DNA of 64,000 nucleotides from JAEULH01 sp034382075 (GCA_034382075.1 JAXMOZ010000004.1:1-64000); one strand, 5' to 3'. Counted from the stretch's first letter, positions 8,044 through 19,785 are shown. Numbers and translations are program-made. Notes: generated by a model from the sequence alone, not told the origin.

Positions 8044-9543
8044 TCAGTTGGCCTGGCGGCGGAGGAACGCCGGAATGTCGAGCAGCTCCTCCTCCGGCTT
8101 CGACTGCGGCAGGCGCTCCTCCGGGCTGACGCTGCCGAAGCGCGGCGCCTTCATCGTGCCCTGCTGAGCCGCGGGTTCAGCCGTGTGCTCGCTCTCCTCC
8201 GGCTTGCCAGTCTTCACCCCCGACCGGCCGCCGCCGGTCACCCGGGCGAGCAGGCTGGTCATCCGCTCCATGGCGCCATGGCCTTCGCTGCTGCCGCCGA
8301 AGACGTCGTCGCTGCGGCGGTGCTCGGTGCGGATGTGCGGGTCGTCGGCGAAGCCCTCGGAGCGGAAGGCGGCTTTGGCCTCGACCTGAGGCGTCGCCCG
8401 GCCGCCGTGGCTGTTGCCGTCGCGGGCGATGGGCGCGCCGTCGTCGGTGCCGGTGGCCAGCATCGCCGCCGCTTCTTGCTCGCCCTCGTCGTCCATGCCG
8501 CCGAGGCTGGACAGGTCGTCGTCGTTGTTCTGCACCAGGCTCAGCTTGGTGGTCGCGGGCTTGGCGGCGGCGCTGTCCATGCCGGTGGCGACGACGGAAA
8601 CCCGCACCTTGCCCTGCAGCTCGTCGTCGAAGGTGGAGCCGAAGATGATGAAGGCGTCCGGATCGACTTCCGAGCGCACCCGGTTGGCCGCCTCGTCGAC
8701 CTCGAACAGGGTCATGTCGGAGCCGCCGGTGATGTTGATCAGCACCCCGCGGGCGCCCTTCATCGAGACGTCGTCGAGCAGCGGGTTGGAGATCGCGGCC
8801 TCGGCGGCGTCCAGCGCGCGGCGGTCGCCCTCGGCCTCGCCGGTGCCCATCATCGCCTTGCCCATCTCGCTCATCACCGCGCGGATGTCGGCGAAGTCGA
8901 GGTTGATCAGGCCCGGCATCACCATCAGGTCGGTGACGCCGCGCACGCCCGAGTAGAGCACGTCGTCGGCCATCTTGAAGGCGTCGGCGAAGGTGGTCCG
9001 CTCGTTGGCGACCCGGAACAGGTTCTGGTTGGGGATGATGATCAGGGTGTCGACGAACTGCTCGAGCTCCTCGATGCCCTGCTCGGCGAGGCGCATCCGG
9101 TGCGCGCCCTCGAAGTGGAACGGCTTGGTGACGACGCCGACGGTGAGGATCCCGGCCTCGCGGGCGGCCCGGGCGATCACCGGCGCGGCGCCGGTGCCGG
9201 TGCCGCCGCCCATGCCGGCGGCGATGAAGACCATGTTGGAGCCGCGGAGCTCGTCGATGATCTCTTCCAGCGCCTCTTCGGCGGCGATGCGGCCGATGTC
9301 GGGGCGCGAGCCGGCGCCGAGCCCTTGCGTGACGGTGACGCCGAGCTGGATCCGCCGGTCGGCGATGGCCTGGGCGATGGCCTGGGCGTCCGTATTGGCG
9401 ACGACGAACTCCACGCCTTCCAGGTGCGAGCGGATCATGTTGTTGACCGCATTGCCGCCGGCGCCGCCGACGCCGATGACGGTGATGCGCGGCTTGAGCT
9501 CGGGGGTCGGGTTGGCGATCGGGACGCTGAGGTTGATGGTCAT
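8044..9543 (-). CDS. ftsZ: Cell division protein FtsZ
   Basis: Tubulin-like GTPase that forms the Z ring. The start at 9541-9543 has GGAGG ten bases upstream; an in-frame ATG 33 bases earlier is less likely. The GTPase domain fills roughly residues 18-325, with GVGGAGGNAVNNM and the tubulin signature GGGTGTG at residues 112-118. A long, poorly conserved linker follows, of the length usual in alphaproteobacteria. The C-terminal peptide LDIPAFLRRQ is the site for FtsA and other tethers. It has 499 residues and lies 39 bases after ftsA. Confidence 0.98.
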   Translation of the reverse strand: MTINLSVPIANPTPELKPRITVIGVGGAGGNAVNNMIRSHLEGVEFVVANTDAQAIAQAIADRRIQLGVTVTQGLGAGSRPDIGRIAAEEALEEIIDELRGSNMVFIAAGMGGGTGTGAAPVIARAAREAGILTVGVVTKPFHFEGAHRMRLAEQGIEELEQFVDTLIIIPNQNLFRVANERTTFADAFKMADDVLYSGVRGVTDLMVMPGLINLDFADIRAVMSEMGKAMMGTGEAEGDRRALDAAEAAISNPLLDDVSMKGARGVLINITGGSDMTLFEVDEAANRVRSEVDPDAFIIFGSTFDDELQGKVRVSVVATGMDSAAAKPATTKLSLVQNNDDDLSSLGGMDDEGEQEAAAMLATGTDDGAPIARDGNSHGGRATPQVEAKAAFRSEGFADDPHIRTEHRRSDDVFGGSSEGHGAMERMTSLLARVTGGGRSGVKTGKPEESEHTAEPAAQQGTMKAPRFGSVSPEERLPQSKPEEELLDIPAFLRRQAN

Positions 9544-9582
9544 TTTGCTGCTGCCTCCGTATCTTCCAATGTTCACTGGAGC

Positions 9583-10896
9583 TTAGAAGTTCTCCCGGAG
9601 CCATTGCCCCAGACGGCTCAGGCGGCTCGCCGGCGCATCCGCCGGCCGGTAGGTGGACGTGTCGCCTTGGTGAGGGTGGTTGACCGCGTAGCGCAAAAGT
9701 CCCGCGCAAGTTGAGAACCCGGGTCCGTACGCTGCTTCCGGCAATCCTTTCATCGGCCGTGGCCGGCCGATGCGGACCTGCTTGTCGAGAATCATGCTGG
9801 CGAGTTCCGGCGCGCCCGGCACCTGGCTGGCGCCGCCGGTGAGCACCACCCGGCGTCCGGCCATCCGGCTCAGCCCGGCGTCCTCCAGCCGGGCGCGGAG
9901 CATTTCGAAGGTCTCCTCCAGCCTGGAGCGGATGACGTTGACCAGCAGCGAGCGCGGCACCTGGCTCAGCTCGCCCGCGCCCTCTTCGCCCATGGGCGGG
10001 ATCTCGATCACCTGCCGGTCGTCGGACGGCGACGGCAGGCAACTGCCGAACAGCGTCTTCATCCGCTCGGCCTGGGCCAGCGGCGTCGACAGCACCCGGG
10101 CGATGTCCTTGGTGACGTGGAAGCCGCCGATGGCGATGGCGTCGGTATGGATCAGCTCGCCGTCGAAGAACACGGCCAGCGAGGTGGTGCCGCCGCCCAT
10201 GTCGATCAGGGTCACGCCCAGCGCCGTTTCGTCGTCGACCAGGCAACCCAGCGCCGAGGCGTAGGACGAGACCACCTTGTCGGCGATCTCCAGGTGGCAG
10301 CGGTCGATGCAGGCGTTCAGGTTGCGCAGCGCCCCTTTGGCGGCGGTGATCATGTGCAGGCTGACGCCGAGGCGCTGGCCGAACATGCCGCGCGGGTCGC
10401 GGACGCCGCGGCAGCCGTCGATGCTGTAGCCGACGGGGATGGCGTGGACGACCTCGCAGCCGTTGGCCTCGGCCTGGCCGATGCTGGCGGAGTCGAGGAT
10501 GCGGCGGAGGTCGGCGTCGTCGATCTCGTGGCCGCCGACGCTGACCTCGTAGGCCATCAGCCTGGAGCGGGGGTTGCCGGCGGAGACGTTGACGATGACG
10601 TGGCGGATGTTCTCGCCCGCCATCCGTTCCGCCGCCTCGACCGTCGCCCTTACCGCCGCCTCGGCGGCGTCGAGATCGACGAAGGTGCCGGAGCGCAGGC
10701 CGCGGGAGGCGCGGTGGCCGACGCCGACGACCACGAGCCCGTTGCCCACCATCCGCGCGATCAGGCAGCTCACCTTGGTGGTGCCCACGTCCAGCGCGGC
10801 GATGAAGCCGTTCCTGGCCCAGCCGGGCGGCACCGGTCGCCTCCGGTGCAGGGCAGCGGCTTCGACGAGCTGAGGTGACTTGTCCCGGTCAGGCAT
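9583..10896 (-). CDS. ftsA: Cell division protein FtsA
   Basis: Actin-like ATPase that tethers FtsZ to the membrane and recruits later divisome proteins. The frame extends upstream through ftsQ, but the ATG at 10894-10896, overlapping the ftsQ stop by 8 bases, gives a normal 437-residue protein. Visible motifs are phosphate-1 ALDVGTTKVSCL, the 1C domain with VNVSAGNPRS, phosphate-2 LIDMGGGTTSLAVF, and adenosine VVLTGGASQVPG. The C-terminal SRLGQWLRENF is the amphipathic membrane-targeting helix. Confidence 0.97.
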   Translation of the reverse strand: MPDRDKSPQLVEAAALHRRRPVPPGWARNGFIAALDVGTTKVSCLIARMVGNGLVVVGVGHRASRGLRSGTFVDLDAAEAAVRATVEAAERMAGENIRHVIVNVSAGNPRSRLMAYEVSVGGHEIDDADLRRILDSASIGQAEANGCEVVHAIPVGYSIDGCRGVRDPRGMFGQRLGVSLHMITAAKGALRNLNACIDRCHLEIADKVVSSYASALGCLVDDETALGVTLIDMGGGTTSLAVFFDGELIHTDAIAIGGFHVTKDIARVLSTPLAQAERMKTLFGSCLPSPSDDRQVIEIPPMGEEGAGELSQVPRSLLVNVIRSRLEETFEMLRARLEDAGLSRMAGRRVVLTGGASQVPGAPELASMILDKQVRIGRPRPMKGLPEAAYGPGFSTCAGLLRYAVNHPHQGDTSTYRPADAPASRLSRLGQWLRENF

Positions 10897-11749
10897 TCTT
10901 CTTGCGTGCTTCCTTGGCGGTGTCTGGTCCCGGCAGGGGCCGGACGACGACCCGGTCCGGCAGGCGCAGGTCGATGGTTTGCAGGCCGAGGCCGAGCAGG
11001 CCGTGGCGGCGGTCGTACTCGGCGAGCCGACGCCAGCCGTGGGCAAGGTCCGCTTCCGGCATCTGGACGTTGAGGCCGTCGGCGAACCGCAGGTTCCAGC
11101 GGCGCCCGGAGATGCTGATCGCCGCGGTGACCCGCTCGCTGAGGCTCGTTTCGGTGGCGAGCGTGGCGAGCAGGCCGGCCGCCTCGCTCGCCGCCTTCTG
11201 GTCGCCGACGATGACGACGAGGTCGGAGAACCGGCCGAGGTTGTCGCGATCGAGCACCGCGCCGGTCTCGTCGATCAGGGCGAAGCGGCCGTCGTGCTGC
11301 CACAGCGCCATCGGCCGGCGCTCGATGAGATGGACGACGACAGTGTCCGGCAGCACCCGCTGGACCGAAACGTCGCTGACCCAGGGCAGCGCCAGCAGGC
11401 GCTCGCGTGCGGCGTCGAGATCCACGAACAGGATCGGCGCGCCTCGCTCGATGGCCAGCGCCTTGCGCAGGGCCTTTGCCGGCGTGTTCTTGCGTCCCTC
11501 GACGAAGACCTCGTTGACGCTGAAGCCCATCGCCAGCGACCGCTGCACCACCGCCTGGCGCGCATCCTCGGCAAGGCGATGCGGCACGCCGGCCCGCCAG
11601 GCCCACCAGCCGTAGGCGAGCGACGAGGTCAGCAGCATGATGGCGATGCCGGCCAGCGCCGAACGGCGGCGCCACAGCGGCACCACCCGCTTGCGGGGCT
11701 GGGGCCGCCGGCGCGTCGCCGGCTGCTTCTTTGCCTTCGTCAGTCGCAC
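10889..11749 (-). CDS. ftsQ: Cell division protein FtsQ
   Basis: Bitopic divisome protein. It has a basic cytoplasmic tail of about 30 residues (RRRPQPRKR), one membrane span at about 31-50 (ALAGIAIMLLTSSLAYGWWA), then a POTRA domain beginning near VNEVFVEGRKNTPAKALRKAL and a beta domain with LIDETGAVL. It has 286 residues. The start overlaps the end of ddl by 10 bases and the end overlaps ftsA by 8, so the three are tightly coupled. Confidence 0.95.
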   Translation of the reverse strand: MRLTKAKKQPATRRRPQPRKRVVPLWRRRSALAGIAIMLLTSSLAYGWWAWRAGVPHRLAEDARQAVVQRSLAMGFSVNEVFVEGRKNTPAKALRKALAIERGAPILFVDLDAARERLLALPWVSDVSVQRVLPDTVVVHLIERRPMALWQHDGRFALIDETGAVLDRDNLGRFSDLVVIVGDQKAASEAAGLLATLATETSLSERVTAAISISGRRWNLRFADGLNVQMPEADLAHGWRRLAEYDRRHGLLGLGLQTIDLRLPDRVVVRPLPGPDTAKEARKKNA

Positions 11750-12642
11750 GTCGCGTTCTCCACCATCCAGGCGACCAGGCTTTCGAAGGACATGCCGCGG
11801 GCCGCGGCCTGTTCCGGGACCAGCGAGGTGGGCGTCATCCCGGGCTGGGTGTTGACCTCCAGCGCGTACAGGCTTTCGCCGTCGAACCGGAAATCGGCCC
11901 GGGACACGCCGCGGCAGCCCAGCGTCTGGTGGGCGAGCACGGCGAGGCGCTGGGCCTCGGCGTAGACGAACGGGTCGAGTTGCGCCGGCACCACGTGGCG
12001 CGAGCCGCCGGCGGCATACTTGGCGTCGTAGTCGTAGAAGCCGCGCTCGGTGGTGATCTCGGTCACCGCCAGGGCCCGGTCACCCATTACCGCAACCGTG
12101 AGCTCGCGTCCGGCGATGAACCGCTCCACCATCACCCGCGAGCCATAGGGCCATGGCTCCTGCGCCCAGCGGGCCAGCTCGTCGGTGCTGCGGACGATCT
12201 TGACGCCGACGCTGGAGCCCTCGTTGAAGGGCTTGATCACGAACGGCGGAGCCATCACCGCGCCCCGGACCACCGCCGCGCGATCGGCGATCACGTGCTC
12301 GGCCACCGGGATCCCGGCGTCGGCGAACAGCCGCTTCGCCGTCGGCTTGTCCATCGCCAGGGCCGAGGCCAGAACCCCGGAGTGGGTGTAGGGAATGGCG
12401 AGGATGTCGAGCAGGCCCTGGATGCAGCCGTCCTCGCCGTAGCGGCCGTGAAGCGCGTTGAAGACGGCGTCGGGAGCCGGCATCAGCGCGGAGAACAGAG
12501 CGGCGAGGTCGCGGGTCACGTCGAACGCGATCGCGTCGTAACCGGTGGCGCGCAAGCCCGCGGTGACCGCGGCGCCGCTTACCAGCGACACTTCCCGCTC
12601 CGCCGACCAGCCGCCCATCAGCACCAGGACCCGCTTGCTCAT
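11740..12642 (-). CDS. ddl: D-alanine--D-alanine ligase
   Basis: ATP-grasp enzyme that makes the D-Ala-D-Ala dipeptide for MurF. The ATG at 12640-12642 gives 300 residues, the DdlB length. Motifs include LMGGWSAEREVSLVSG at the N-terminus, HGRYGEDGCIQGLLD, PFVIKPFNEGSSVGVKIV in the ATP-grasp domain, and ALEVNTQPGMTPTSLVPEQA at the metal site. The start overlaps the end of murB by 4 bases. Confidence 0.97.
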   Translation of the reverse strand: MSKRVLVLMGGWSAEREVSLVSGAAVTAGLRATGYDAIAFDVTRDLAALFSALMPAPDAVFNALHGRYGEDGCIQGLLDILAIPYTHSGVLASALAMDKPTAKRLFADAGIPVAEHVIADRAAVVRGAVMAPPFVIKPFNEGSSVGVKIVRSTDELARWAQEPWPYGSRVMVERFIAGRELTVAVMGDRALAVTEITTERGFYDYDAKYAAGGSRHVVPAQLDPFVYAEAQRLAVLAHQTLGCRGVSRADFRFDGESLYALEVNTQPGMTPTSLVPEQAAARGMSFESLVAWMVENATCD

Positions 12643-13591
12643 GCCTTTGCCTCCGGGCTGAGGGTGAGCCGCGAGGCGCCGGGAACGCCGATCCGGTCGA
12701 TCTCCCACTCCAGCCGCACGCCGGCTTCGGCAAAGACCCGGCGGCGAACCTCCTCGCCGAGCGCCTCGAGGTCGGCGGCGGCCGCGTCGCCCGTGTTGAT
12801 CAGGAAGTTGCAGTGCTGCTCGGACACCTTGGCGCCGCCGACGGCAAGGCCACGGCAGCCGGCGCGGTCGATCAGTTCCCAGGCCTTGGCGCCTTCGGGG
12901 TTGGCGAAGGTGCTGCCGCCGGTGCGGGTGCGAACCGGCTGCGTCGCCTCCCTCCGGCTCTTGATCTCGTCCATGCGCCGGGCGATGGCGTCTTGGGGCA
13001 ACGCGCGTCCGCGCAGCCGTGCCGACAGAAAAATCCAGTCCTTCGGCACGCCGCAGCGCCGGTAGGAGAAGCCAAGCGCGTCCGGCGCAAGCTCGTGGAT
13101 CCTCCCATCGGGGGAGACGGCGCGGGCGCTTGCGACAACGTCCTTGATCTCGCCGCCGTAGGCGCCGGCGTTCATCCTGAGCGCGCCGCCGATGGTCCCC
13201 GGCACGCCGCTCAAGAATTCCAGCCCGCCGAGGCCGGCTTCGAGCGCCGCTCGGGCGACGTTGGCGTCCAGCGAACCGGCGCCGGCTTCGATCTCCTGGC
13301 CCTTGGCCTCGACGCCGGCGAAGGCGCGGCCGAGGCGGACGACGACGCCCGGGACCCCGCCGTCGCGCACCAGCAGGTTCGAGCCCACGCCCAGCACCGT
13401 GACCGCCACGTCGGCGGGCTTGGCCGCAAGGAAGGCGGCGAGGTCGTCCTCGTCGGCGGGGCGAAACAGCACCTCCGCCGGCCCGCCGACGCGAAACCAA
13501 GTGATCGAGGCAAGCGAAACAGCCTCGGCGTAGCGGCCGCGCACCGGCGGCAGCCGGTCGACGAGGCGAAGGTCGCGGACGCGGGCGGCCA

Positions 13592-13595
<4 letters not shown>
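12639..13595 (-). CDS. murB: UDP-N-acetylenolpyruvoylglucosamine reductase MurB
   Basis: FAD/NADPH enzyme that forms UDP-MurNAc. The first of two adjacent ATGs (13593-13595) has GGAGG seven bases upstream and gives 318 residues. The FAD-binding N-terminus shows TWFRVGGPAEVLFRP and VLGVGSNLLVRDGGVPGVV. The middle has GVPGTIGGALRMNAGAYGGE. The C-terminal part has TGGSTFANPEG with the serine expected for a type I enzyme. It overlaps murC and ddl by 4 bases each. Confidence 0.97.
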
Positions 13596-15027
<1,432 letters not shown>

Positions 15028-15031
<4 letters not shown>

Positions 15032-16182
15032 GCGCGGCCCCCCGGCGCGGTGGTGATGATGGACGGTCCGGCCCCGAGCCCGCCGACGCTGCCGACGACG
15101 TCGGCCAGCCTGGCGGCGGCGTCGGGGCAGCCGGCGGCGCGCGCCGCAGCCGCGGCCTTGCTCAAGTCCGCGCCGTCGCCGGCGAAGAGCTCGGTGAGCC
15201 GGCCGGCCAGGCTGTCGGCGTCGAAGCCCTGCTGCGGCAGCACCCAGGCGGCGCCGGTGGCGGCCAGCGCCCGGGCGTTGGCGCTCTGGTGGTCGTCGAT
15301 GGCGAAGGGGTAGGGGATCAGGATCGCCGGGCGGCCCAGCGCCGTGAGTTCGGCGACCGTGGAGGCGCCGGCCCTGGCGATCACCAGGTGGGCCGCGGCC
15401 AGCCGCTGCGGCACGTCGTCGAAGAAGGGCGCGAGATCCACCGTCACCTGGAGCTGCCGGTAGGCCGCATCCGCCGCCGCCAAACCTTCCGCCCGGCACT
15501 GCTGGGAGATCACCAGGCGCCGGCGCAGCGAGGGATCGAGGCTGGCGACCGCCGCCGGGACCACCTCGCCGAAGATCCTGGCGCCCTGGCTGCCGCCCAG
15601 AACCAGCAGGCGGATTTCGCCGTCCGCGGCCGGCGGGACGTACTCCTGCGCTCCGGCGAACGCGGGGCGCACCGGCATGCCGGTGCGAACGATCTTCGCA
15701 ACAGCCCGCGGCGGCACCGCCGCAACCTCGGCGAAGCTGGTGGCGATCCTGTCGACCCGGCCGGCGAGCAGCCGGTTGGCCCGGCCGAGCACGGCGTTCT
15801 GCTCGTGCACGACCGTGCGGATGCCGGCGGCGGTTGCCGCCAGCACCGTCGGCACCGACGCATAGCCGCCAAAGCCCACGACCGCGCGCGGTGCCAGCGT
15901 CTTCAGCAGCCGCCGGGCCTGGAGCAGGCCGAGGGCGAGGTCGGCGAGGCTGCGGGCGCGGGCGAGAAGCCCCTGGCCGGCCAGGCCGCCGGCACGGATC
16001 GTCCGGCTCTCCAGCGCTCCGAGGGTGCCGCCGTAGACATCGCCGCGGCGGTCGGTGAACAGCATCAACGCCGCGCCACGGCGGATCAGTTCCGCCGCCA
16101 GCGCTTCCGCCGGGAAGACATGCCCACCGGTGCCGCCGGCGGCGAGGACGACGAGGGGCGGAGGTGTGGCGGCGGCCGTCAC
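15028..16182 (-). CDS. murG: GlcNAc transferase MurG
   Basis: Transfers GlcNAc to lipid I to form lipid II at the inner face of the membrane. The GTG at 16180-16182 overlaps the ftsW stop by 4 bases and fixes the start; the frame is open far upstream but is a shadow of ftsW there. It has 384 residues. Motifs are the glycine loop LAAGGTGGHVFPAEAL, the FGGYASVPTVLAA loop, HEQNAVLGRANRLL, GGSQGARIF and the C-terminal donor-site stretch RAGASTVAELTALGRPAILIP. Confidence 0.97.
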
Positions 16183-17297
16183 GACCGGCCCTCCCGGCGC
16201 TCGCGCGTCAGCGCCAGCACCATGCCCATGGCCCAGGCCATCGCCAGGGTCGAGCTGCCGCCATAGGAGATGAACGGCAGGGTGATGCCCTTGGGCGGAA
16301 TGAGGTGGGTGCTGGACGCGATGTTCATCAGCGCCTGCATGCCGAACAGCGCCAACAGGCCCGCGGAGGCCAGCACCACGAAGATGTCTTCGGCCTTGAG
16401 CGCCCGGCTGAAGCCGCGAATGACGACGAAGGCAAAGATCAGAAGCAGCAGCAGGCAGAAGGCGAGGCCGAACTCCTCGCCGGCGACGGCGAAGATGAAG
16501 TCGGCGTGCGCGTCCGGAAGGTAGTCCTTCACCTGGCCCTCGCCGGGGCCGCGGCCGAACAGGCCGCCGCTCTTGAAGGCGTCCAGCGCCCGGGAGATCT
16601 GGAAGCCATCGCCGGTGGTGGGGTCCAAGAAGTGGTCGACCCGGTAGCGGACGTGGTCGAAGCTGAAGTAGGCACCGGCCGCGCCGCCCGCGAACAGCAG
16701 CACGACGACGAAGACCAGCGCCAGCGGCAGGCCGGCGAGGAACACCTGGATCGACCAGACCGCGGCGATCAGCACGGTGGTGCCGATGTCCGGCTGGAGC
16801 ACCAGAACGCCCGCGACCGCAAGCATGGTGGCGGCGCTGGCGTAGTAGCCCCAGCTGCGGTCCTGCGCCCGGCTCTCGGCGACGATCCAGGCGGAGACCA
16901 CCGCGTAGCCCACCTTCAGCATCTCCGAGGGCTGCAGCGAAACGCCGCCGAAGCGGACCCAGCGGGTCGCGCCCTTGACCTCGGCGCCGGTGAACAGCGT
17001 CATCGCCGTCAGCACGAAGCCGATCACGAAGACGACGGCGGCGATCCGCCGCACCCCGGTCGGCGAAAGCAGCGAGGTGGCAAGCAGCACGCAAAGCGCG
17101 GCGGGCAGGTAGATGAACTGGCGCTGGGCGAAGTAAAACGCCTCGAGCCCCTTGCCGGTGGCCACCGCGGTCGACGCGGCCATGGTCAAGACCAAGCCCA
17201 ACCCGATCAGCAGCAGCAGGGCGCCGAGGGTCCAGTGGTCGACGGTCCACCACCAGCGGGCGAGCAGGCTGGTGTCGGTGCGGGCGAAGGTGCTCAT
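16179..17297 (-). CDS. ftsW: Peptidoglycan polymerase FtsW (SEDS family)
   Basis: Septal glycosyltransferase that works with FtsI. The ATG at 17295-17297 overlaps the murD stop by 4 bases; the protein has 372 residues with about ten membrane spans. SEDS markers include GGVSLQPSEMLKVGYAV, VLQPDIGTTVLI with the catalytic-site aspartate, and KGITLPFISYGGSSTLA near the C-terminus. The protein begins with a short cytoplasmic tail before the first span (TLGALLLLIGLGLVLTMAAS). Confidence 0.97.
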   Translation of the reverse strand: MSTFARTDTSLLARWWWTVDHWTLGALLLLIGLGLVLTMAASTAVATGKGLEAFYFAQRQFIYLPAALCVLLATSLLSPTGVRRIAAVVFVIGFVLTAMTLFTGAEVKGATRWVRFGGVSLQPSEMLKVGYAVVSAWIVAESRAQDRSWGYYASAATMLAVAGVLVLQPDIGTTVLIAAVWSIQVFLAGLPLALVFVVVLLFAGGAAGAYFSFDHVRYRVDHFLDPTTGDGFQISRALDAFKSGGLFGRGPGEGQVKDYLPDAHADFIFAVAGEEFGLAFCLLLLLIFAFVVIRGFSRALKAEDIFVVLASAGLLALFGMQALMNIASSTHLIPPKGITLPFISYGGSSTLAMAWAMGMVLALTRERREGRS

Positions 17298-18676
17298 GGC
17301 CGCAGCCCTTCCACCAGCGCGCGGAAGGCATCGCCGCGGGCCTCGAAGTTGGCGAACTGGTCGAACGAGGCGCAGGCCGGCGACAGCAGCACCACGGGCC
17401 GCGCGTCGCGCGCCCCAGCGGCGGCTTCGGCGGCGGCGGTAACCGCGCGCTCCAGCGTGCCGGACAGGGTCGCCGGCACGGTGCCTTCCAGGAAGTGGGC
17501 GAAGCCTTCCGCCGCCTCGCCGATCAGGTAGGCGTGGCGGATGCGCGGCCAGTACGGCTCGAGACCCTGCAGCCCGCCTTCTTTCGGCCGACCGCCGGCG
17601 ATCCAGAAGATCGCGTCGTAGCAGGCCAGGGCCTTGGCCGCGGCATCGGCGTTGGTGGCCTTGCTGTCGTTGACGAAGGCAACCCCGTCGAGGACGGCGA
17701 TCAGCTCCTGGCGATGGGGAAGGCCCGGGAAGCTGCGGATGGCGTTCGCAATTGGGGCCGGATCGAGCCCCAACACCCGGGCCATCGCGTAGGCCGCGGC
17801 GGCGTTCTGGGCGTTGTGCTCGCCGGGGAGCGCCGGCGCCTCGGCCATCGCCAGCACCGGCTTCGGCTCGCCCGCGTCCATGCCGTCGAACAGCGTGCCG
17901 CCTTCGACGTAGGCTCCGCCCGGCGCCGGGCTGTGCGCTGAGATCGGGATCAGCCGGCGCTGGCCGGCGGCGACGATCTCGTCGGCGATCTTGCGGCAGT
18001 GGGCGTCGTCGATGCCGACGACCGCGACGGCGTCTCGCGGCTGGCCACGGAAAACTTGCGTCTTGGCGGCGATGTAGCCGGTCATGCCGCCGTGGCGGTC
18101 GAGATGGTCGGGGGTGATGTTGAGCAGGACCGCGACGATGAAGACCAGCGAGGGCGTGAGCTCGAGCTGGTAGGACGACATCTCGAGCACGTAGAGGCCG
18201 TCCGCCGGCATTGGTTCGAGCGCCAGGATCGGGGTGCCGAGGTTGCCGCCGACGGCGCAGGGGCGCCCGGCGACCTCGAGGATGTGGCCGATCAGCGCGG
18301 TCGTCGTCGACTTGCCGTTGGTGCCGGTGATGCCGATGCAGCGCGCCTCGGGGTGAGCCTTGGCGAACAGTTCGCCGTCGCCGATGACCGGGCAGCCGGC
18401 CTCTCGCGCCCGGCGGACGACCGGGTGGGGGACCGGGTGGGTATGCGGGATGCCTGGGCTCATCACCAGGCACTCGGCCTTGCCGAGGTCGTGGTAGGCG
18501 AGGTTGCCCATGGGCCACTTCTCGGCGCGCAACCGCTCGCGGGTCTCTTCGTTGTCGTCCCAGGCCCACACCGGAAGCTTCGCCGCGCGCAGCGCCTGGA
18601 CGGTCGCCCGGCCGCTGCGGCCGAGGCCGAGGACGGCGTAGCGGCGGCCCGCGGGCAGGGAGCTGAGATCGATCAT
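17294..18676 (-). CDS. murD: UDP-MurNAc-L-Ala--D-Glu ligase MurD
   Basis: Adds D-Glu to the stem peptide. The start at 18674-18676 follows mraY by 11 bases and gives 460 residues. The N-terminal UDP domain has VLGLGRSGRATVQAL. The ATP site is CIGITGTNGKSTTTALIGHIL. EMSSYQLE, NITPDHLDRHG and FVNDSKATNADAAAKAL are standard Mur ligase signatures. The last is the MurD-type C-terminal entry motif. Confidence 0.97.
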   Translation of the reverse strand: MIDLSSLPAGRRYAVLGLGRSGRATVQALRAAKLPVWAWDDNEETRERLRAEKWPMGNLAYHDLGKAECLVMSPGIPHTHPVPHPVVRRAREAGCPVIGDGELFAKAHPEARCIGITGTNGKSTTTALIGHILEVAGRPCAVGGNLGTPILALEPMPADGLYVLEMSSYQLELTPSLVFIVAVLLNITPDHLDRHGGMTGYIAAKTQVFRGQPRDAVAVVGIDDAHCRKIADEIVAAGQRRLIPISAHSPAPGGAYVEGGTLFDGMDAGEPKPVLAMAEAPALPGEHNAQNAAAAYAMARVLGLDPAPIANAIRSFPGLPHRQELIAVLDGVAFVNDSKATNADAAAKALACYDAIFWIAGGRPKEGGLQGLEPYWPRIRHAYLIGEAAEGFAHFLEGTVPATLSGTLERAVTAAAEAAAGARDARPVVLLSPACASFDQFANFEARGDAFRALVEGLRP

Positions 18677-18687
18677 CGTCCGCTCCC

Positions 18688-19776
18688 TCACCTGAGCTTC
18701 AAGGTGGAGAGCCCGGCCAAGGCCAGGATCGAGGCGATGATCCAGAAGCGGATGACGATGGTGGGCTCCGCCCAGCCCTTCTTCTCGAAGTGATGGTGCA
18801 GCGGCGCCATCCGGAACACCCGCCGGCCGGTGAGCTTGAAGGAGATGACCTGGACGATGACCGAGATGGTCTCCAGCACGAACAGGCCGCCGACGATGGC
18901 CAGCACGATCTCGTGGCGGGTGATCACCGCGACCGCGCCCAAGGCGCCTCCCAGCGACAGCGAGCCGGTGTCGCCCATGAAGACGCGCGCCGGCGGGGCG
19001 TTGAACCAGAGGAAGCCGAGGCCGGCGCCGACCAGGGCGCCGCAGAACACGGTGAGCTCGCCCGCGCCGCGGACGAAGTGGATCTGCAGGTAATTGGAGA
19101 AGACAGCGTTGCCGACCAGGTAGGCGATCAGCGCGAAGACGCCGGCGGCGATGAGCACCGGGACGATGGCCAGACCGTCGAGGCCGTCGGTGAGGTTCAC
19201 CGCGTTCGAAGCGCCGACGATGACCAGCGCGGCGATGGCGATGAACGCCGGGCCGAAATCGAGCAGCAGGTTCTTGAAGAAGGGCAGCGCCAGCTTGTAC
19301 TGCAGCGGCTCCGGGGAGAGCGTGGTGATCCAAAAGGCGGCGCTGGCGGCGATCATCAGCTGCAGGATCAGCTTGGTCCGCCCGGGCAGCCCCTTGCTGT
19401 TGCGGTAGATCACCTTGCGGTAGTCGTCGAGGAAGCCGATCGCGCCATAGCTGATGGTGACGATCAACGCTGCCCAGACGAAGCCGTTGGTGAGGTCGGC
19501 CCAGAGCAGCGTCGAGATCGTCAACGCCAGCAGGATGAGGAAGCCGCCCATGGTGGGCGTTCCCCGCTTGGTCAAAAGGTGGCTCTCCGGGCCGTCGTCG
19601 CGGATCGGCTGGCCGCCGTGCTGGCGGCTCTTCAGCATCCGGATCAGGCTGGGGCCGAAGATGAAGCTGACGAGCAGGCTGGTCATGACCGCGCCGCCGC
19701 TGCGAAAGGTCAGGTAGCGGAACACGTTCAGCGCGCTGATGTCGTCCGCCAGCGGGTAGAGGAGGTGGAACAGCAT
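18688..19776 (-). CDS. mraY: Phospho-MurNAc-pentapeptide transferase MraY
   Basis: Integral membrane enzyme that makes lipid I from UDP-MurNAc-pentapeptide and undecaprenyl phosphate. It has 362 residues and about ten spans. It shows KRGTPTMGGFLIL, the acidic GFLDDYRKVI loop, NAVNLTDGLDGLA and the C-terminal RMAPLHHHFEKKGW, all diagnostic for MraY. It follows murF by 9 bases and precedes murD by 11. Confidence 0.98.
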   Translation of the reverse strand: MLFHLLYPLADDISALNVFRYLTFRSGGAVMTSLLVSFIFGPSLIRMLKSRQHGGQPIRDDGPESHLLTKRGTPTMGGFLILLALTISTLLWADLTNGFVWAALIVTISYGAIGFLDDYRKVIYRNSKGLPGRTKLILQLMIAASAAFWITTLSPEPLQYKLALPFFKNLLLDFGPAFIAIAALVIVGASNAVNLTDGLDGLAIVPVLIAAGVFALIAYLVGNAVFSNYLQIHFVRGAGELTVFCGALVGAGLGFLWFNAPPARVFMGDTGSLSLGGALGAVAVITRHEIVLAIVGGLFVLETISVIVQVISFKLTGRRVFRMAPLHHHFEKKGWAEPTIVIRFWIIASILALAGLSTLKLR

Positions 19777-19785
19777 CCCCGCCCC